A stretch of 64,000 nucleotides of DNA from Hyaloperonospora brassicae (GCA_947650285.1 CANTFL010000921.1:124001-188000); one strand, 5' to 3'; numbered from the stretch's first letter, positions 23,435 to 36,200 are shown. Notes: generated from the letters alone by a model not told the origin. Program-made: numbers and translations.

Positions 23435-26400
23435 ACGCGCAGGGCGAGAGGAGGAGGTGGGGCACGTCGTGTGCTTGCGAGAGGGCTTTTGTGTGGACGC
23501 AGTGCACAGAAAGTTGTTTCGATTGCACAGGTCGCTGCGTTTTGCGGGGAGAGAGTGAAGCGTCGATGCGGCTGTGACATCTTTTTCGCTGGAGGAGACG
23601 ATGGAGTGGACTCGTTGCTCTCTTCATTTGTGGACTGAGATACGATGACGCAGCAGACGTGTTAACGACATTCTGTATCGGTGCACACAGCCAGCGTGGC
23701 GTATTTACAACGAGTGCAGTTGTACGACCACAGCCTCAGCGTATTCTGCAAGCACAACATCAGGATGCTGAGGTGACGAGGGCGTTGACCGCGTTTGTAT
23801 TGGCAAACAACAGCTGTTCGGGGATGTCGTGGAGGGGCTACCAGCGCTTGACATTTCTGCTCGTGCCAGCGGGTTCCTCAGCAGTAATGCACAGTGTGAT
23901 TATGGCCTTCACGCTCACTGTCCGTCCTACCGCAGCAGTCCTTCGAAAGAACTCGCGAGGGCAACGGGGCTGGGGGTCTTTTGCGGCGTCACTACTGTCA
24001 TCAAATCTTTGGACTACGGCTCAGGCAGCTCATGCATTAGAGTCGTCCCACGCACAGGAGTCGTCTGCATCCTTTGCCTTTGTATGTATATATATAATTG
24101 CGCGTGTGCTTCGAGCTCCACATGAATAGGTGGATGTGGTCATAGCTTACCGCTGAAACATCACTGCCACACGACGAGTATCGGCGAGCTGTCCGGAGAG
24201 ATACTGACAACAGACGGGCCCTGCGAACCAAAAAACGATCCGCAAGATTGGCGGACTTCAAGATCGCAGAGAACGACGGACGGAGCCCCTCCACCCACTG
24301 CCGTCGAGACAATCATTGCGCGTGCGACATTGACGGAAGTCGTCGATCTCAAGGCCGCGTAATGGAGCGCTCAAACTCGAAGGACAACCAAAGCAACTGG
24401 TGGACGCCAGCAACAGTTTCTACGTCTCCAACACGTCCGCTTTCCAAGACCTATTCGTGATTTGCAGTCAGCAGCTTCACGAGCTATCGCTATCGTGAGG
24501 TAGAAGCGGACATGAGCAGGTCGCAGTCAAAAGTCCTGGCGTCGGGACGAGTACGATGTGCGGAGCAATGTTCTCGAAGCTACTGCGCAATTATACGTGT
24601 CGAACATTACGCTTTGAGCGGACACATTGCGTACGTTCGACTCGATTGTCGACCCGATCGCCTTCAACACGTCAGCGCTGTAGTCGTCAACACGACCGGT
24701 GCTTTGATTTCCCGCGACGGTCAGTACACCGCTCTCTGCGGCACACGTAGCTGTTTCGTTTTCGGCAAAACATACTTCGACACACGCAGAAGAGTAGAGA
24801 ATGCAACGCCACGTGTCTGGCAAACGGTAGTCGACCTATGAGAGACTATATCATCGTATTCCGCAGACGGCTGCATGATCACAGAGCTATCACGTGTACA
24901 GGAGTCGACGAGATGCTCCATACTTATTGAGGAAGTCAATAGATCTACACGACCGGCTACCGACGTGGCACGGTGACCTATGACTGTGAGGTAAGTGTTC
25001 GGTCAACAAATCGTTGAAAATGTCGCCCGGAGCCTCGCGAGGCACAGAAGAACTTGCACATATGACGTTTCGAGAGCAACAATGTCATTGATGACCAAAA
25101 AACGAAAACGAGCGAAGAGCAGCACCAGAGCGCCAAGAGCGCAACTGGTGTAGCGCAGCAAAAAGGGTGCGACGGAACGCTATGATGTCATTGTTTCAAA
25201 TGTACATCGCCGTCTCTTTATATACATACATAGCGGCAGTGATTTGGCATGAGTGAGCAAAGCGGTACAAAGACACTGCAGCAAGTCGGGTCAGCGTTCG
25301 CCTTTCACCAGCGCGCAACGACTACGTCATGCAAGCGGCTGAAGCGTTCTTCCCTGGGCTCCATCCTCGGTGACAACGCAAATTATTCAGCAATACTGAA
25401 CTAGACGTGAGTCGTGGTGACCAGAAAGAGGTGGATGCAAATGCGAGAAGTCGACCCCGAGTTTATTCGTAAACGATCTTACGTTTGGCTTCTTGATGCT
25501 TGTTGCATACGTGAGATGAAGTACCCGTTGACCTTCTGCGCGTACTCCGTCAACATAACAAATGCAATGTGCATGTGCACTATACATTATTCATCATGTT
25601 TTTCTAAAGCCTGGAAGACAAAACCGCCGTCTCCAACACTGTAGAACTCGCAGCACTACGAAGGTTTGTGCAATCGATTTGACTCCAGTTTCGTTGTCGA
25701 CGGCCTAGTGGCTTCGTGTTCGTTCGACCGGTGACTTGTCGTGAGTAAATGCTTTGGCCCGATGGCCGTTGCTTCGCGCTGCCTCAAGTCCGTACGAAAC
25801 CAATGGCTCGAAAGTCCGCCTTTGCCATTGATTAGTGTTAGCGGCGCGAAGAACCAAAGCTGCATAAGAAAACCGGATCCTGGACGCAGCATGTAAATCC
25901 AAGCAGCGGAGTACGAACACACGTTGTTCTGGTGCAATTGAACACGCTTCGTAGCTGTTTTCTGGCTTAAAAATTGTCATCGCGCATTCGTGACTACTGT
26001 CATGAGCTCGTTCCTTTCCGGCGGACGTAGGTGCAATTGCAACACATTGCATAAGAACGACGCTCTTGAAAGCTAACGTTTGCTCTGACGGCTCAAGCCA
26101 TGACGTCAGCCTTCACTGCAGTACGACGGTCTGTCGGACATCGACAAACGACAGAGTGCAAATACGGAGCTGACCCTTAACAAACAGCCGATGGCGATGA
26201 CGAGACGGGTCTCGATGCGAGACAGCGCTACCCATTTCCTGGGACCAAAGCTGTCGGAGGTCCAGCTACGGCATCGGCCAAGTTTGTCTCAAAGGACGAG
26301 ATGATGACACTTGCAGCACAAAAGGCAACAAGAGTGCAGCCCAGCGCTTGTACAACAACTGGTGTCTGTAATTTTGATACAGCCCTCATCGTGCACTATC

Positions 26401-27070
26401 GCTGCGAAGCCACAAGACTCATGCAGATCTCTCCTCTCGCTTCGTATGTGCACATCTTGGAGCTCGCGTTGATGCTGGTCCAGCGATGCATACAAACGCA
26501 CAGCCGACGATCTCGTGGCCGCTGCACGTGAGGTGATTGCTCTACCACTTGTGCTGGTGTTTACAATGCTGCATGTATGTGTGCCCCCTCAACCGTAAGC
26601 TTGATAATGATCACGCAAAGTAACGAGCAATAGCTCAGTCGCAGGAGCACAAACGAACCAAACAAAGCGCGCACATGCGCAGTGATGACTTTTACCTCGT
26701 GCCTTCATGTGCTCTGCAAAGACAGCAACACCTGAAGTCGTAGTTGGTGTTGCTAGGGCGTACCAACTGGTCTACTAGCTCGAGGAAACGCTACTGTCCC
26801 ACATGTGTGCAAACGCTGTGGCAGCAAGACAGTCTTAGTCGCTTGTAAAACCACCCTCGAGCATCTTGTGGTACTTGTGGGTGAGGTGCAGCCATAAGAG
26901 AGGCGTGTGCTATGCAGCAAGTCGTGTACTTGCAGGATACCCTGTTCCGATCACATGTTTGTTACGACCCATGACGTGATCATGTAGTCGCACATGCGCT
27001 GTTTCACGCGGAGAACAGAGCACCGACACGGAGGTTTATGCCGCAGAAGATCACACAACAAACATGTATT
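23435..27070. other. Gene-poor stretch
   Basis: No recognisable gene. Minus-strand open stretches at 24161-24352 and 24527-24823 (the latter with five Cys in about 98 codons) have reasonable composition but no family match, and the plus strand is equally open there. Most of the rest has dense stops. Probably decayed repeat DNA. Confidence 0.45.
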
Positions 27071-27238
27071 GTTCATTCCATTTGTATCAGGTGTGAGCTC
27101 GCAGTTGTCGCACACTGGTCACGGGGAGGAGCAAGAGGTAGTGTGAAAGCAGCCGAGCGAAGTTCGAGCTAGCAATAGATAAAGAACAGCTCGGATAGAA
27201 GCCGAGAACACTTCTGTGAGTTGCTGCGACCGATGTGG
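27071..27238. repeat. Repeat R1, copy A, part 1
   Basis: Aligns with 58087-58256 (for example GTGAGCTCGCA(G/A)TTGT, TAGTGTGAAAGCAG, GCTCGGATAGA(A/G)GCCGAG). Interrupted at its right end by the Copia element. R1 itself looks like an LTR or non-autonomous repeat without coding capacity. Confidence 0.8.
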
Positions 27239-27441
27239 TGTTGGAAGCTGAGGTCGAAGTTCGTGGTTTCGATTAGCGCCAGCCGTCAATCTAGTCAGGG
27301 ATAGTCAGAGCAAGATGGTAGTAGACAGGTTGGTCAGCAACCATCTGTCGTTGAGAACGAGTGGCTAGGAGGCAGACAAGAGAAACTGTGAGAAGGAACA
27401 CAGAATCCAATCGTCTTTCTACTGCGCATACTACTTCCCAG
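27239..27441 (+). repeat. Copia 5' LTR
   Basis: 203 bp, begins TGTTGGAAG, ends near TACTTCCCAG. It matches 32194-32396 except about five bases. The gag ATG lies only six bases past its end, so the tRNA primer site must overlap the start of gag or differ from the usual form. Confidence 0.9.
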
Positions 27442-27446
27442 AGGTT

Positions 27447-28769
27447 ATGAGCCCAATGGCTAGAGAAACTGAAGCGACCCCCAAGACACCAGGAGGTGTC
27501 GCGCGTGTGCCCTCGTCGATGAACACTCCGGGAGTCGTCGAAGTACCGCCCGCTCGCGAAAGGAGCAAGGCAACCGACGACAAGATTCTTGCGGCCCTCG
27601 CCGCAGTGACCGACCGCCTGTCGAAGCTCGAGTCTTCGCAGCGCGTCCGGGACGAAGATGAGAGGATGCTTGGAGCTGTCGAGAGCGGCATATTTGCATA
27701 CAAGCTTGGAGCGAACATGCGTGGACGCCCTATGACCATCGACGCGCTTGGGTCGCTGGAGGAAAAACCAGCAGCACCTCGCGCGCGCGAGCGCTGGCCA
27801 GATAACGGCGAGTCGATGTTCGCCTCTCTTGCACCGCCGCGTGGGCAGCCGTCAGCTCAGCATCGCATACCGGAACGATCGGCCGAGGCCATGGTCGCGC
27901 CGCGTCAAGAAGCGATGCCACCTGCGGCACACACGGCAGCAGCGATCGGAAACTTCGGAATGCCGAGCGCTAGTCAGAGAAAGCTCAACATTCGCAAGTT
28001 CGATGGGACGGAGCTCTACAAAGGGCACGGGAGCGGTTTCTTTGACCCGGGACGCACCTTCATGCGCGATGTGAGCCTCGCTGAGGCGTCTTGCGGTTTC
28101 TCCTGGACGGAGAACGTGAAGGTGGACCTACTCGGGCATTTCTTGGCTGGTACGGCGGAGCGCTACTGCCACAAACAGGTCGACACTTGGTGGGTGCAGC
28201 AGCCAAGACTCGAGCACGTCATGGAGCAGCTGCACCTGACGTTCAAGACGACCATCACGGCGAGCCAGGCCATGAAGCTATTCGTGGCAAGGAAAGAAGC
28301 GCGAAGCACCTGGGCTGAGCACTTTCTTTACATGGTGGCTGTCAGCGATGCGCGCGGTGGCGCCGACTCGCTTGTGCTCGACAACATCGTCCATCACGCG
28401 TCGCCAGACCTGATAAATGCCATGCGCGCTAAGTACGATCCGACGCGTTCCGACTACCTGCGCCACGCTGAGGAGCTGGCGCACTTTGCGCAGTCTATCG
28501 AGCTCGGGAGTGGCGCGGTTGGTCGCGAGGTCGTCGCGGCGCATGTCGAGACGAAGCGTCAAGACACGCGAACGTGTTTCCGCTGCGGAAGGACGAGGTA
28601 TGTTGTTTCAGAATGCAAGGCAAGAGTTTTGTTTGATTATGAGACGAGAATCACGAGTGGTAGCGGCGATATGGTGCTTGCGCTCACGGAGAAAGTGTCA
28701 GCGGCTCGCACGAAAGAAGCCAAAAGCAAGAAGAAAAAAATCGCGAGGCAAAGCGGTTCGTGCGAATAA
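27447..28769 (+). pseudogene. Copia gag
   Basis: 440 residues from ATG at 27447. The N-terminal half is Pro/Arg/Glu-rich; from about 170 a retrotransposon gag core follows ([35 protein letters not shown], a W-rich stretch). The zinc knuckle near the end reads [14 protein letters not shown]: the spacing CX2CX4-X4C is kept but the His is Tyr, explained by one C-to-T change, so nucleic-acid binding is probably lost. The frame ends at TAA 28767-28769, while pol continues in the +1 frame from an A7 run (28734-28740). Confidence 0.85.
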
Positions 28770-31700
28770 AGTGCGATCTGTGAACTTCGCAAGCGGATTT
28801 GTGCTTGCTACAAACGATGCGATTGGCATCGATCGAGGCGACTGGATACTTGTCAGTGGAGCAAGCTGGCACCTCGTGAACGATGAGTCGCTGCTGATCG
28901 AATCGACTGCCTGCGTCTACGAGATCGCCATGGCAGATGGGGAGTCGCTGCGGCTGACGCGTGTCGAGAGTGTGCGTCTTGAGGTCCTCGCGCACGGTGT
29001 GAAGATGACTGTGACTCTGACAGAAGTCTATCTCGCTCCACGTCTGGCGAAGAACATCGTCTCGTACGGGAAGCTGGAGAGCAAAGTGTTTGCCCTCGTT
29101 TACGACGGCAACAAACGAGCGCTATCGCGGCGCAGCGACGGTACAGTCGTGCTCGACGTAGCGATCGACAGTTACGTGTTATACGTTAAGACGACAGCGA
29201 TACGAGGGAGGCAAAACGCTGGAGATGCGATCATGGCTGCGCTCGAAGCGCGCGCGATGGATAGTGATGCTGACGATATGCACGAAGCCTCGCTGTTGCA
29301 CTGGCACCAGAGACTTGGCCACCTCGCATTCGATACGATCGAGAGTATGGCGCGCGATCCGTCATCGGGTATTCTATTGACCAGCAACAAGCGCATGGCA
29401 TGCGTATCATGCCTCGAGGGCAAACAGACGCGCAACACGCAGTCGCAGCAAGACAGCGGCACCAACTCGCCAATCGACAGGATCGGCGGCTTCATCTGCT
29501 CGGACCTCAAAGGTCCCATGACGCCGCAGGATCGCCTTGGCAATCGATATATGGTCAACTTTATCGACCATAAATCGAATTATTGCCGAGTATTCCTTGC
29601 GCGCACGAAGGACGCGGCGGCGAAGCAGTTTGAAGCGTTCCTCGTCCACTGTGAGAAGCTCTTCGGCTGCAAGGTCCACGTTCTGCAGACGGACGGAGGA
29701 GGCGAGTATGCAAACGTCGACTTGTTCTGCAAGCGTACGGGTGTCGCACGCTAAGTGTCGGAAGCTCGCAACCAGGCATCGAACGGCAAAGCGGAGAGGA
29801 TGCACCGCACGGTGCTAAACCTCGCACGCAGCATGATGTTCGCGAGCGCGCTACCGTTGCAGTTCTGGGGCGACGCGGTGCAGTACGCCGTCCACATATT
29901 GAACTGCAGTCCGACGCGAGCGAATGCAACGAGAGCATCGCCTATCGAGGTGCTGACGGGTAAGTCGCCGGATATGCGCAGCATCGTCGTCTTTGGGTCG
30001 TCGTGCAGCGTCTACCGCGACCCGCGCAAGAGCTCGCTACAGCGGCGTTCTCAGACTGACATCATCGTGGGCGTCAGCGAGGAGACAAAGGGGTACAAGG
30101 TCCTTCTCCAGCGAGAGATCTAGGTGGTCGTCACACAACACGTGAAGAATATATCCACGGTCTCCGATGCGCAGAACGCGCAACTGCAGCGCACAATGGA
30201 AGTAGGCGATCGATCCGATACAGAGGCAGAGGCTGTAGTGGCGACCCGCGAAGACAATATACGAGCGCGAGATGATCGCGGTGCTCACGAGAAGAGTAAG
30301 AAGACGTGGTCACGACAAGCGCACGTGACGCGCAGCGCATCAAAGCGCAAGCAAGCAGCTGCGCGCCAGAAGGAGCGATCTGCAAACGACGAAGTGGTAA
30401 ACGCAGCCTTCGAGCTCGACCCAAGCAACTATGGCAAGGCCATGCGGAGCTCGAAGCGCACGGAGTGGCGGAAGGCGACGTAAGAAGAGATCGCCGCTCT
30501 GGAGAGTAACGACGTGTGGCGCGTGACGAAGCGTAGCCCGGGCGTGAACGACCTTCACTCCAAGTGGGTCTTTAAGACTAAGACAGGCGCCGATGGAGAG
30601 CTCGAGCGATATAAGGCGAGGCTTGTTGCGTGTGGAAATGAGCAAGTGCTCGGCGTCGATTACAATCTGACCTTTGCCGCCGTGATGGACATCTCGACGG
30701 CAAAGGTAGTGATGGCGCTCGCAGCAACCTGGGGCGTGCCGGCCAAGCACGGAGACATCCTGAACGCGTACGTGCGTGCCGAGAAGGAATCACATTTCGA
30801 CATCTGCTTGCAGGTGCCACGCGGTATGACTGTGTCGGAGAGCACTCTGCGCAAGGTTGGTGCTATGCATCCCGGCGAGGTCGTCTTGGAGCTGCGGAGA
30901 AGCCTTTACGGGCTTAAACAAGCCGGGCACCTCTGGAGCCAGCTGCTCCATGCGAGACTCAGCGATGCGTGGTACGTGCGCTGCGTGTCAGACATGTGTC
31001 TGTACCACAAGCGCGACGGCGAAGAGCTGGTCGTTGTTGGCGTCTACGTAGATGATTTGCTGGCGACGGGAACGAGCGTCGCGGCAGTCGAGAGCTTCTT
31101 CGCGAGCCTGGCGTCGCTGTCAATCAAGGATCTCATCCATGTCCACATGTTCCTGGGAATGCGAGTGGAACTAGGAAGCTACGGCGCGTACCGCATCGAC
31201 CAGGAGGAGGCCATCAAGGAGCTACTGCGTGCTCATGAGATGAGCGATGCGAATCCGACGAAGACGCCGATTGGAGATGACTACCACGAGGTCGTAGGCA
31301 ACGACGCCGCGCTTCTTGGAATGACGAGCACAATCGGTGGTGCAACCATCAACGCGTTTCAGTCCCTCGTCGGGAGCCTGCTGTGGGTCGAGCGGTGTTC
31401 AAGGCCTGACATTGCCTTTGCAGTGCATAAAGCGACTAGGCAGACACATGCGCCGCGGGTACTCGACTGGAAGCTCACCAAGCGTGTTGCCCGGTACCTA
31501 AAGGGGACAGCGATGCTCAAGCTCGAGATGGCGCCAGCGCGAACAAGCCGAGACGCGCTGCAGCTCGAAGCCTATAGCGATGCCGACTTCGCGGCTGACA
31601 AAGCGGACCGGAAGTCACTAACTGGAGGCGTCGTGCTCTTAAATGGGATTGCGGTGTCATGGACCGCGAAGAAACTGGGCGGGGTGAGCCTCTCGACGAT

Positions 31701-32025
31701 GAAGGCCGAGTTCGTCGCGGCGTCGGAGGTTGCGCGCGAGGTCATTGTTTTGCGCCAGATGCTCGGAGAAGTGGGCATGGCGCCGGTTGTCCCTATGCTG
31801 ATGCACGTGGACAACCAGGCAGTCATAAGACAGATCGAAGGCGAAGCCTCGTCGATCAAGGCCAAGCATATCAACGTGCGGCATAAGTATCTGCGCGACC
31901 TCGCTCGTCGTGGCGTCATCACGGCGCAGCACGTTCGATCCGAACTGATGATAGCGGATCTGATGACGAAGGCCGTCGATGCAGCCAAGCTGGCGGCGCT
32001 TCGTAGCCTGATACGGCTCCAGTAA
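28735..32025 (+). pseudogene. Copia pol polyprotein with three in-frame stops
   Basis: One frame runs from the gag overlap to 32025, interrupted by TAA (29752-29754), TAG (30121-30123) and TAA (30481-30483). Protease: WILVSGASWHLVND, where the catalytic Asp of DSGAS is Val. Integrase: zinc site HWHQRLGH..CVSC, core ICSDLKGPM and the following acidic residues. Reverse transcriptase: YKARLVACGNEQ, SLYGLKQAGHLWSQ and the intact catalytic YVDDLLATG. RNase H: YSDADFAADKADRKSLTG, DNQAVI and KHINVRHKYLRD. The frame is otherwise intact over 3.3 kb, which points to few, recent changes. Confidence 0.92.
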
Positions 32026-32128
32026 GAGCGTGATGCGGATGACAAGCTGGATGGGCGAGATGGCTGTGTCAGGGTACGGATGTGGTGGAGGCACGCGTGA
32101 GGAGCTTCAGGACGAAGGAGATCGAGTA

Positions 32129-32193
32129 TGGAGGAGAGAGGAAGAGACGAAGAGAGTGCGCGAGAGAAGAACGGAGGAGTAACCGAGGAAGAG
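32129..32193 (+). other. Copia polypurine tract region
   Basis: Strongly purine-rich stretch directly before the 3' LTR (GAGGAGAGAGGAAGAGACG and similar), in the position where plus-strand DNA synthesis is primed in LTR elements. Confidence 0.6.
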
Positions 32194-32396
32194 TGTTGGA
32201 AGTTGAGGTCGAAGTTCGTGGTTTCGATTAGCGCCAGCCGTCAATCTAGTCAGGGATAGTCAGAACAAGATGGTAGTAGACAGGTTGGTCAGCAACCATC
32301 TGTCGTTGAGAACGAGTGGCTAGGAGGCAGACAAGAGAAACTGTGAGAAGGAACACAGAATCCAATCGTCTTTCTACTGCGCATACTTCTTTCCAC
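32194..32396 (+). repeat. Copia 3' LTR
   Basis: 203 bp, begins TGTTGGAAG, ends TTTCCAC, followed at once by ATGTGG. It differs from the 5' LTR by C/T and G/A at two inner sites and three bases at the right edge. Confidence 0.92.
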
Positions 32397-32740
32397 ATGT
32401 GGTCGCTCGTAGTTATCAGGCGAAAGAATGGTCGGAGCTCATTTGCTTGGCAGCCAGTCGAATGTCCGGTCCTTTTTTACAATTTTTTTGGCAGTTCCCT
32501 TTGACGAGAGAGAAGTCCTACAATACGTGTGTTCCACCGCGTCAACCGAATTCCGATCTGCTAATACTCGATCGGCAGGGTCGAACTCACTCTGTCACTT
32601 TTCGGAGCTGCAATGACACTGACTCGACGATACTTTTGCTGTCGCTCACAAAGCGTATATGAGACTACGAGCACGTATCTCTATCATCGATTAATCACAA
32701 AAGGGTCATCTACAATGCGTGTTGGAAGAGCCACGTAAAG
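32397..32740. repeat. Repeat R1, copy A, part 2
   Basis: Resumes R1 right of the Copia insertion and aligns with 58300-58670 (for example GGCAGCCAGTC, GTCC(A/G)GTCCTTTTT, CAATGCGTGTT against TAGTGCGTGTT). Ends where the solo LTR was inserted. Confidence 0.75.
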
Positions 32741-33132
32741 TGTAACGGGGCAGCCCGTTACATGGAATTGTCACTTGAAAGAAAGTGACAATAAAGAATC
32801 TTAAGTTGAATATTCTTTGAACAATATCACCGATAGTGGTGATATTGGTGAGGCGACCAAAGGGTCTGCTCATTGGTTGATATCGTGATGATAATAACCC
32901 ATCAATCGCCGCAGGACGCGCGCAATGAGTGGTGACGAGACGTCACCATACACTCAGTTATATTAACATAATTAAGTCAGGTTAAACAGAGAGACAGTAA
33001 CAAAAGGACTTAATTATATTGATACAACAGTTTTATTTTTTTCTTATCTACGCTTCCTCGTTTGCCTCGTGTACGCTTGTTGGGGCACCTAAACCCTTGC
33101 GTTAAGTTCACGCAAGGGTGTGCCCCGTTACA
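32741..33132. mobile_element. Solo LTR with 5-bp target-site duplication
   Basis: 392 bp, begins TGTAACGGGGCA and ends TGCCCCGTTACA, a perfect 12-base terminal inverted repeat. TAAAG stands on both sides (32736-32740 and 33133-33137), a clean 5-bp duplication. No internal domain remains, so it arose by LTR-LTR recombination or belongs to a very small element. The terminus resembles that of the Gypsy element at 44.6 kb but the body differs. It is built almost wholly of hairpins (see findings). Confidence 0.9.
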
Positions 33133-33290
33133 TAAAGCCTCTTATAATTGTGTGCGCGTTGCTCATGTTATGCACGACACGCATCGCACAAAATATAAAT
33201 TGACCCTGTAAACCGACTTATTTGTTCATTTTCACTCGGCAAACAGCACTCCATCAGCGAGGCAATCACTTCTGTACCAATCACTAAGCC
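33133..33290. repeat. Repeat R1, copy A, part 3
   Basis: Aligns with about 58835-58965 (GTGCGCG, CATGTTATGCACGACACGCA against CATGTTTCGCATGACGCGCA, then GCAATCACTTCT). About 115 bases present in copy B are absent here. Confidence 0.65.
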
Positions 33291-36200
33291 GTGAAAGTAA
33301 ATTTGGTGGATTGTCAACATGTGTCAGCAACTGAGTGGGTTTCGACGGATAGAAACTCATTCTTCTGCATGGTATCGATCGATGCGATGGAAATTGCAAT
33401 GTACACGTTTAAAGACCCCGCGCATAGTTCTGTATCAAGACCGGTACTTTTCCAAATCTAGATGTTAAAAGAAAAAGATAAGTGCTGCATCTTCACCTTG
33501 AATGGAGCTTCATATCGACGGGTTCTACAAATACTCGGAAACGCCTCCATGTCTTCTACTCGCGTTCTCTCATCGGCAGCTCACATGCATCATGCTCGAT
33601 ACACGAGTTCTGCATATCAAACGAATAGACATAACCGTGGTGTGGAAATTTATAATCTACTAAAAGAGCTTGGAGGAGTGGTCAGTCTACCTCGCCCAAT
33701 CTATAATCCGCTTGTCAGGTTTTTCTTCTCAGCATTAGACATAATTTTTTATGTTTATGTACTTTCTCTGAGCTTACGTACGACCGTAGTCACAGGAGAG
33801 AATCAGATCCTAATTCTTAATAGGTACTACGCCAAGAGGCCTTGGCACTGATTCGCAAGTCGAAGTCGAGGGTCTTCAAAGCGAATGGAAATCTCCCACT
33901 TGTCTTTTTCCGATTGCAACTGCCAGCAACTCATGTGAAGTTAACAAGGCCTTAACATTAATTTTAATCACAGTCACATTCGTAAGTAACGAGATCTAAA
34001 TATAGTTGATGAGTAAATCTCCTACATTTGAGCTTTAAAAACGCACATATACGTTTCTAGGTGTTCTTGCTTCCAATATAATAGCATCGTCGCGCTTTTC
34101 GGGCCGGATGCAGAACGCATTGTGAGTCGATCGTTGTCGATATAGTATACCGCTAGAACGCGTGTGTATCCGAGGACGGATCTTGAAGCGACGGACGTAG
34201 ATGTCTTCCGACGAGCAAATACAGTGTGCAAGACGACAGCAGTACTGTTCGTAACAGGGCCATCATGATACATGCAATTTACACCAGAAGGAGTCAACTA
34301 TAGTAAAATTATAATTGATCTTATTCTCAAATATTCACCATTCTGTAATAGTGAATATTGATAATATATTATCTTTGAAGAAAGTTCATCCCCACTCCAC
34401 TTATTGGTCCGTATTAACCATACTATTAACCATTTAGACCACCAATCTCTGGTCGACGCACGAACCAAGTGGTTGGTGAGTAGCAACATTTGACATATGT
34501 CTCTTAATTAAGCTTAAAAAAGATAAAAAGGGCAGTGTTAAGAACCTTTAGCTAATTTATGTACAATCTTTCTTTTCTCTTTTCCAATGCGTAATTGCTC
34601 ATTAGATAAGCTTTACTCAGCACGTTCAACGTTTGTTATGATTTCATGCACCTGTCTGCATTATAACAATTTATGTAGCTTAAACTGTGTCAGTACAAGT
34701 GAAGCCCCCCAATACAGCAGAGCTCACTCCTAGAAAAGAGTAAAAGTTGGTGTATTTTCGCGCTTACTTTTTTATAAATGTAGCTCAGCGTTCAAGAACT
34801 CAAATTTATAAGCGAGTGCGTCGACTGTGTCCTATATACGACGTGGAAGCCTAGGCGCAGGTGGCTTATGGAAATTATTCCTAGGAAAGAGCGTGGGACA
34901 AATCCGACTCTGTTCAAAAAAACTTTACACCCAGATAATGTGTCCGATGATGTAATCACACACCACCCCGAGACCCAAGCATTTCATTTTGGTATCGCCT
35001 GATTCATGTCGCATAGACCTATACCTAAATACAACATGTCTCCTTCCAGAGGAACACCCATGGACGTTCGATGCGACGTCCAATATTCCTTCATGCGCGA
35101 TGCCAGTTTTCGGCAGCCGGATATGGATTAGAAATCATATCCACCACTCTCGACCCACGACAAACACCAGATTTCTACAGTAGCAACACCACTCCGTTCT
35201 TTTTATCCTTCCTTTCACAGCATAATATAACTAGTCCAATCCTTATGCCCCTGCTTCGACCACAAGTATTTTATCTAAGTAATACACCATTCACAGGACC
35301 GCGCGAGTTCTGCTAGAAAAAAAGAGAAATTAGTGGGTGCAAAATCCAAGGTTCTGTAATAATCTTTGTACATAACGAAGGCAGAAACCTCAATGAGTTC
35401 CCACAACAAATATAGAACCGGCCTGGACAATGCTTTACATTTCATGGCGAAAGAGAAATATTAATAATATCGAGATTAATTACTTAACACTACGATAAGG
35501 CTTCGCCTACCGAGCGGATGTGCAAAAGGAGTAGTAAGAAAGATTTGATTAGTCGTTGGGCCAGGTTCCTTACTAATTAAACCAATACTAAAACAGTCAT
35601 TTCTCGGTCATGTTGAACACGAGAGCCTACTGCGAATGATGAAAGCTGATAGTATTTGTGAAGGTAGCACTCACATCAAATCAGGTATGATATATTATAG
35701 CCTTCGCAGAGATCATACTGCTGTAGCTCGTGCACTTTCTATCAGCGCTAGATTGAATTCGTTGTCCTCCACCGAATGGCGCCGTGTGATTGGATGACAA
35801 CCGCATATAGCCAAGGCAGGAAGCCTGAAAAGTGACATCGCTGTGCGTAATTGTCAACTTATAACGACAAGCTGGGCCTCGTTAATATAGGCGTGCTCAA
35901 ATTCACTCAATCTTACCTTTGTCATGGTTTTTAATATATATATTGGAAAAGACGGATACGTGGCAAAAGTGATCAGTTCTCGATAAAATCGTAAAATGTA
36001 ATTTAGTTGTCCACTTGACTTTGTTCAAATAGCCACAAGCAGCTCCACGAGTCAAGAACGTTTCTTGATCGAGTTCGGGATGTACAGAATATTGGAGGCA
36101 ATACTCGCGCAACCTCATCCGTCAATGCTGTAGCTCTTAGCACGATCGGGTATTTTTCGATAATATGCGAGCTTGAAATGCATTCAGATCTTAAAAAGAA

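Larger units (their letters stand above)
27239..32396 (+). mobile_element. Ty1/Copia LTR retrotransposon, defective
   Basis: 5158 bp, two 203-bp LTRs, gag and pol in the order protease, integrase, reverse transcriptase, RNase H, which defines Ty1/Copia. ATGTGG occurs directly on both sides (27233-27238 and 32397-32402), a target-site duplication of 5 or 6 bases. The LTRs differ at only about five positions, so the insertion is fairly recent. Pol has three in-frame stops and the gag zinc knuckle and protease Asp are mutated, so this copy cannot move by itself. It lies inside repeat R1. Confidence 0.95.
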
